Below are positions 12,385 through 14,601 of a DNA stretch of 14,601 nt, piece by piece. The notes beneath the pieces were generated by a model. It was not told the DNA's origin, searched no databases, and saw only the letters and a list, made by a program, of their open reading frames with translations. Made by a program: the position numbers and the translations under genes. The stretch comes from Chloroflexota bacterium (GTDB lineage Bacteria; Chloroflexota; Anaerolineae; Anaerolineales; DRMV01): assembly GCA_013153135.1 (NCBI GenBank), contig JAADFA010000073.1:1-14601 (forward strand), written 5' to 3'. How positions within the stretch are numbered: position 1 is the stretch's first letter; each line of letters opens with the position of its first letter.

Positions 12385-13383
12385 GTGTTTGAGATTACGT
12401 TCTTGGGCACCTCTGCGTCCGCGCCTTCCATCCAACGCGGGCTATCGGCACATATTATTCAGCATAATCAATACCGCTTTCTTCTGGATTGCGGCGAAGG
12501 TACGCAACGCCAAATTCTAAAAGCGGGCGTCGGCTTTCGCCGCCTCACGCGGGTGCTCATCACGCACGCCCACCTCGACCACATCCTAGGCCTGGGCGGC
12601 CTGATGTCGACCTTTATGCGCTGGGAGAGCGTGGATTTTCTGGAGATTTACGCGGGAAGTCACGCGCTCGACCGGATCCACGATTTGCTGTTCCGGGTGG
12701 TTTTGCGCAACACACGGCCGCCGATGCCGTTACACCTGCGCGAAGTCAGGCCCGGGCTCGTCTTTCGAGGCGATGACTTCACCATCACCGCGTTCCCCGT
12801 CTGGCATCGAGGCACGCAAACCTTCGGCTACCGCTTTGAAGAAGACCCGCGGCGGCCATTCTTAGTGGAAAAGGCCGAAGCCCTTGGCATCCCGCCAGGA
12901 CCGTGGCGTCGGGACCTGGTCGCAGGGCAATCCGTTACCCTGCCCGACGGCCGCACTATCCACCCCGACCAGGTGCTCGGCCCACCCCGCCCCGGAGTGC
13001 GCTACGTGCACATTATGGATACAGGTCGTATCGACGACCTATACGAACACGTGCAAGACGCCGATCTCTTGGTTATCGAGGCAACCTATTTGCACGAAGA
13101 TGTAGAGCTAGCGCGGCAATTCGGACACATCACCGCCCGCGAAGCGGCCATCCTGGCCAAAGAAAGCGGGGTCAAACATCTCATCCTGACCCATATCTCG
13201 CGGCGCTACCGAGAGCAAGATATCCTGGCCGAGGCCCGCGCCGTGTTCCCACGGACCCTGGTCGCGCGGGATTTTGACATCTACCGCATCCGCCGCGACG
13301 GTTTGCAACGAACAACCACCCGAGAGCCTGACGCATTCCAACCCGCGTTCCCAACCGAAACGCAACCAGGAGGCGAGCCTTGA
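12385..13383 (+). CDS. rnz: Ribonuclease Z
   Basis: 332-residue metallo-beta-lactamase-fold endonuclease that cuts tRNA precursors at the 3' end of the acceptor stem. The zinc site is complete: HAHLDH (61-66), His141 (VWHRGTQTFGY), Asp212 (MDTG), the HITAREAA region with His248, and His270 in ILTHISRRY. The flexible arm region (about 155-180) is present, as in bacterial RNase Z. The GTG start at 12385 has AAGGAG at 12373-12378, 6 nt upstream, and MFEITFLGTSASAPS is the usual N-terminus. The stop codon overlaps the start of the next gene. Other members of the fold such as arylsulfatase are less likely given the length and motif set. Confidence 0.95.
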   Translation: MFEITFLGTSASAPSIQRGLSAHIIQHNQYRFLLDCGEGTQRQILKAGVGFRRLTRVLITHAHLDHILGLGGLMSTFMRWESVDFLEIYAGSHALDRIHDLLFRVVLRNTRPPMPLHLREVRPGLVFRGDDFTITAFPVWHRGTQTFGYRFEEDPRRPFLVEKAEALGIPPGPWRRDLVAGQSVTLPDGRTIHPDQVLGPPRPGVRYVHIMDTGRIDDLYEHVQDADLLVIEATYLHEDVELARQFGHITAREAAILAKESGVKHLILTHISRRYREQDILAEARAVFPRTLVARDFDIYRIRRDGLQRTTTREPDAFQPAFPTETQPGGEP

Positions 13384-14018
13384 ATCTATTAACGCTTGCT
13401 GTGCGATTGAGCGCGCTCTTCCTCGCGTTACCCGTGCACGAGTTCGCCCACGCAGCCATGGCTGTGTACTTGGGCGATGATACGCCCCGCCGCGCGGGGC
13501 GTTACACGCTTGATCCTCGGGCCCATCTCGACCTCTTCGGCTCGCTGTTGCTCCTCATCGTGGGGTTCGGATGGGCGAAACCGGTGCCCTTCAACCCTTG
13601 GGCTGTTCTCCGACGCACTCGCTGGGGTGTGCTTTTGGTCGCGCTCGCAGGCCCATTGAGCAACTTCGGTCTAGCCGTGGTGACGGTCTTCCTTCATCTT
13701 ATCCTCGCGCGCACCGGCCTGCTCCCTGCCTGGGGCGATATGGCCCTCTTCATTTTCGCGTACCTCAACCTGATCCTGGCCTTCTTCAACCTCATCCCCC
13801 TCCCCCCCTTGGATGGGCACCACATTTTGCGCGAGCTCGCACCGCGCTTTTGGAACCAATATCTTGTACCGCTGGAGCAATATTCCATGCTGATTTTCAT
13901 CGTGCTCCTTTGGCTCCTGCCACGTATGGGATTCGACATCCTGGGGTGGCTGGTAAGCACGCCCGCGCTCTGGGTGCTTGACAAGTTGTACCTTGTGGGT
14001 AGCCTTTTGTTCCTCTAA
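13380..14018 (+). CDS. Site-2 protease family membrane metallopeptidase (M50)
   Basis: 212-residue polytopic membrane protein of the short M50B type. It has the zinc motif HEFAH (20-24, catalytic Glu21) in the first transmembrane segment and the third-ligand motif NLIPLPPLDG (137-146, Asp145). GWAKPVPFNP (64-73) is the typical loop, followed by AGPLSN (90-95). About five hydrophobic segments are visible. Such proteases cut transmembrane substrates, often anti-sigma factors, but none is encoded nearby. The start is TTG at 13380, set by AGGAGG at 13368-13373, 6 nt upstream. TTGA overlaps the rnz stop, implying coupled translation. There is no PDZ domain, so it is not RseP-like. Confidence 0.92.
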   Translation: MNLLTLAVRLSALFLALPVHEFAHAAMAVYLGDDTPRRAGRYTLDPRAHLDLFGSLLLLIVGFGWAKPVPFNPWAVLRRTRWGVLLVALAGPLSNFGLAVVTVFLHLILARTGLLPAWGDMALFIFAYLNLILAFFNLIPLPPLDGHHILRELAPRFWNQYLVPLEQYSMLIFIVLLWLLPRMGFDILGWLVSTPALWVLDKLYLVGSLLFL

Positions 14019-14138
14019 GGTTTCACCTAATCCAAGGGAGGAATTGTAACGCGACCCAGTTAGAGGCAAACGGTCAGCAGAGCCCAAGCCAGGTCAGCGT
14101 GCCTTCCATAATAATTTATCTGGGGGAGGAGCACGATC

Positions 14139-14601
14139 ATGCTGCTAAAAGGCCAAAAACCTGCACCTACGCCTAAGCCGAAGCGACCCTGGTGGAGCCG
14201 GGTCCGTTATCGCGTGCGCCAGACCTGGCTTTATGCCTTTGCTCGTCCGCGTCCTGCGGATTTGGCCGAAGCGCAGCGGCTACTCGGGCCGCAACTATGG
14301 AAGGTATTTCAGCAGCAAAGCCGGGCCGAGCAAGCTCACGCGTTACGTGTGTGGCGCCGAGTGCAGGACCTAGGAGGCGATCGGGTGGTCCAACAGGCGG
14401 CCTTGCTCCATGATGTAGGCAAACGGAACGCTCGATTACGCCTGTGGGAGCGTGCGCTGGTGGTCCTGGGTCGCGCGCTATGGCCACGACAGGCGCGAAA
14501 GTGGGCCCAAGGCACGCCTCGCGGATGGCGACGGGCCTTTGTGGTGGCCACGCACCATCCGCAATGGGGAGCTGACCAGGTGCGCGCGGCGGGCGCCCCC
14601 G
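14139..14601 (+). CDS. HD-domain protein, partial (runs off window)
   Basis: An open frame of 154 codons continues past the window end. The N-terminus is basic with Pro and Trp (KPAPTPKPKRPWWSRVRYR). From about residue 45 it looks like an HD-superfamily metal-dependent phosphohydrolase: His67 (EQAHALRV), the defining His91-Asp92 in ALLHDVGK, and His139-His140 in VATHHPQWGADQVRAAGA. The final conserved Asp would lie beyond the edge. This spacing matches stand-alone HD proteins predicted to act on nucleotides; the true substrate is unknown. The ATG at 14139 follows GGGAGG (14124-14129) at 9 nt. It lies 120 bp after the M50 gene, with an AT-rich ATAATAATTTAT (14108-14119) that may hold a promoter. 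Confidence 0.8.
   Translation, partial: MLLKGQKPAPTPKPKRPWWSRVRYRVRQTWLYAFARPRPADLAEAQRLLGPQLWKVFQQQSRAEQAHALRVWRRVQDLGGDRVVQQAALLHDVGKRNARLRLWERALVVLGRALWPRQARKWAQGTPRGWRRAFVVATHHPQWGADQVRAAGAP

Noticed and set aside
14034..14049. Ribosome binding site AAGGGAGG followed by a small gene
   Set aside because: The only nearby start codon is TTG two bases away and it is followed at once by TAA; no open frame results.

Overview
The window reads as GC-rich bacterial chromosome with ordinary housekeeping and lipid-catabolism genes. No rRNA, tRNA, transposase, phage gene or CRISPR array was found. The best guess for the source is a Chloroflexota (Anaerolineae-like, possibly thermophilic) genome. That guess is inference only. 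It rests on the Bacillus-type FadN beta-oxidation protein, a receiver/Roadblock-like fusion, a membrane-anchored helix-hairpin-helix protein paired with an SH3 protein, a PGRG-type EF-P, and word-like repeats between genes. No marker gene fixes the taxon.

Left block (1-6022, minus strand): a fatty-acid degradation cluster read in the order fadD (acyl-CoA synthetase), fadN (3-hydroxyacyl-CoA dehydrogenase/enoyl-CoA hydratase) and fadA (thiolase). Together these cover fatty acid activation, hydration, second oxidation and thiolysis. An acyl-CoA dehydrogenase is not in the window. The fadN-fadA pair lies between two non-coding clusters (1-178 and 3841-4117) built from the same short words: CGACTACC-like words, CCAAC-like words, a CTTGCTATCCGCTCC word and a GGGCGCAC/GTGCGCCC hairpin. 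A 14-bp tandem array sits directly ahead of the fadN ribosome binding site.

Middle block (6023-9000, plus strand): a divergent promoter region, then a receiver-domain protein with a Roadblock/LC7-like second domain, then efp and a zinc-ribbon SpoU/TrmH-type RNA methyltransferase. The last two are 4 nt apart and both act on translation or RNA. Next come a strong stem-loop at 9003-9033 and a minus-strand pair (9091-10199): a membrane-anchored HhH protein and a membrane-anchored SH3-like protein.

Right block (10564-14601, plus strand): after a roughly 360-bp non-coding region with several hairpins come def, recF, rnz and a site-2 (M50) protease. They are tightly packed, and rnz and the protease overlap by 4 nt. 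An HD-domain protein is cut by the window end. Promoters in the window share a G(C/T)TATAATA(A/G)-like -10 element, often with an extended TGn and no visible -35.

The least explained items are the composite repeat family around fadNA, the receiver/Roadblock-like protein with a duplicated ADxxWxQ motif, and the HhH/SH3 membrane pair. I see no complete novel defence or mobile system.
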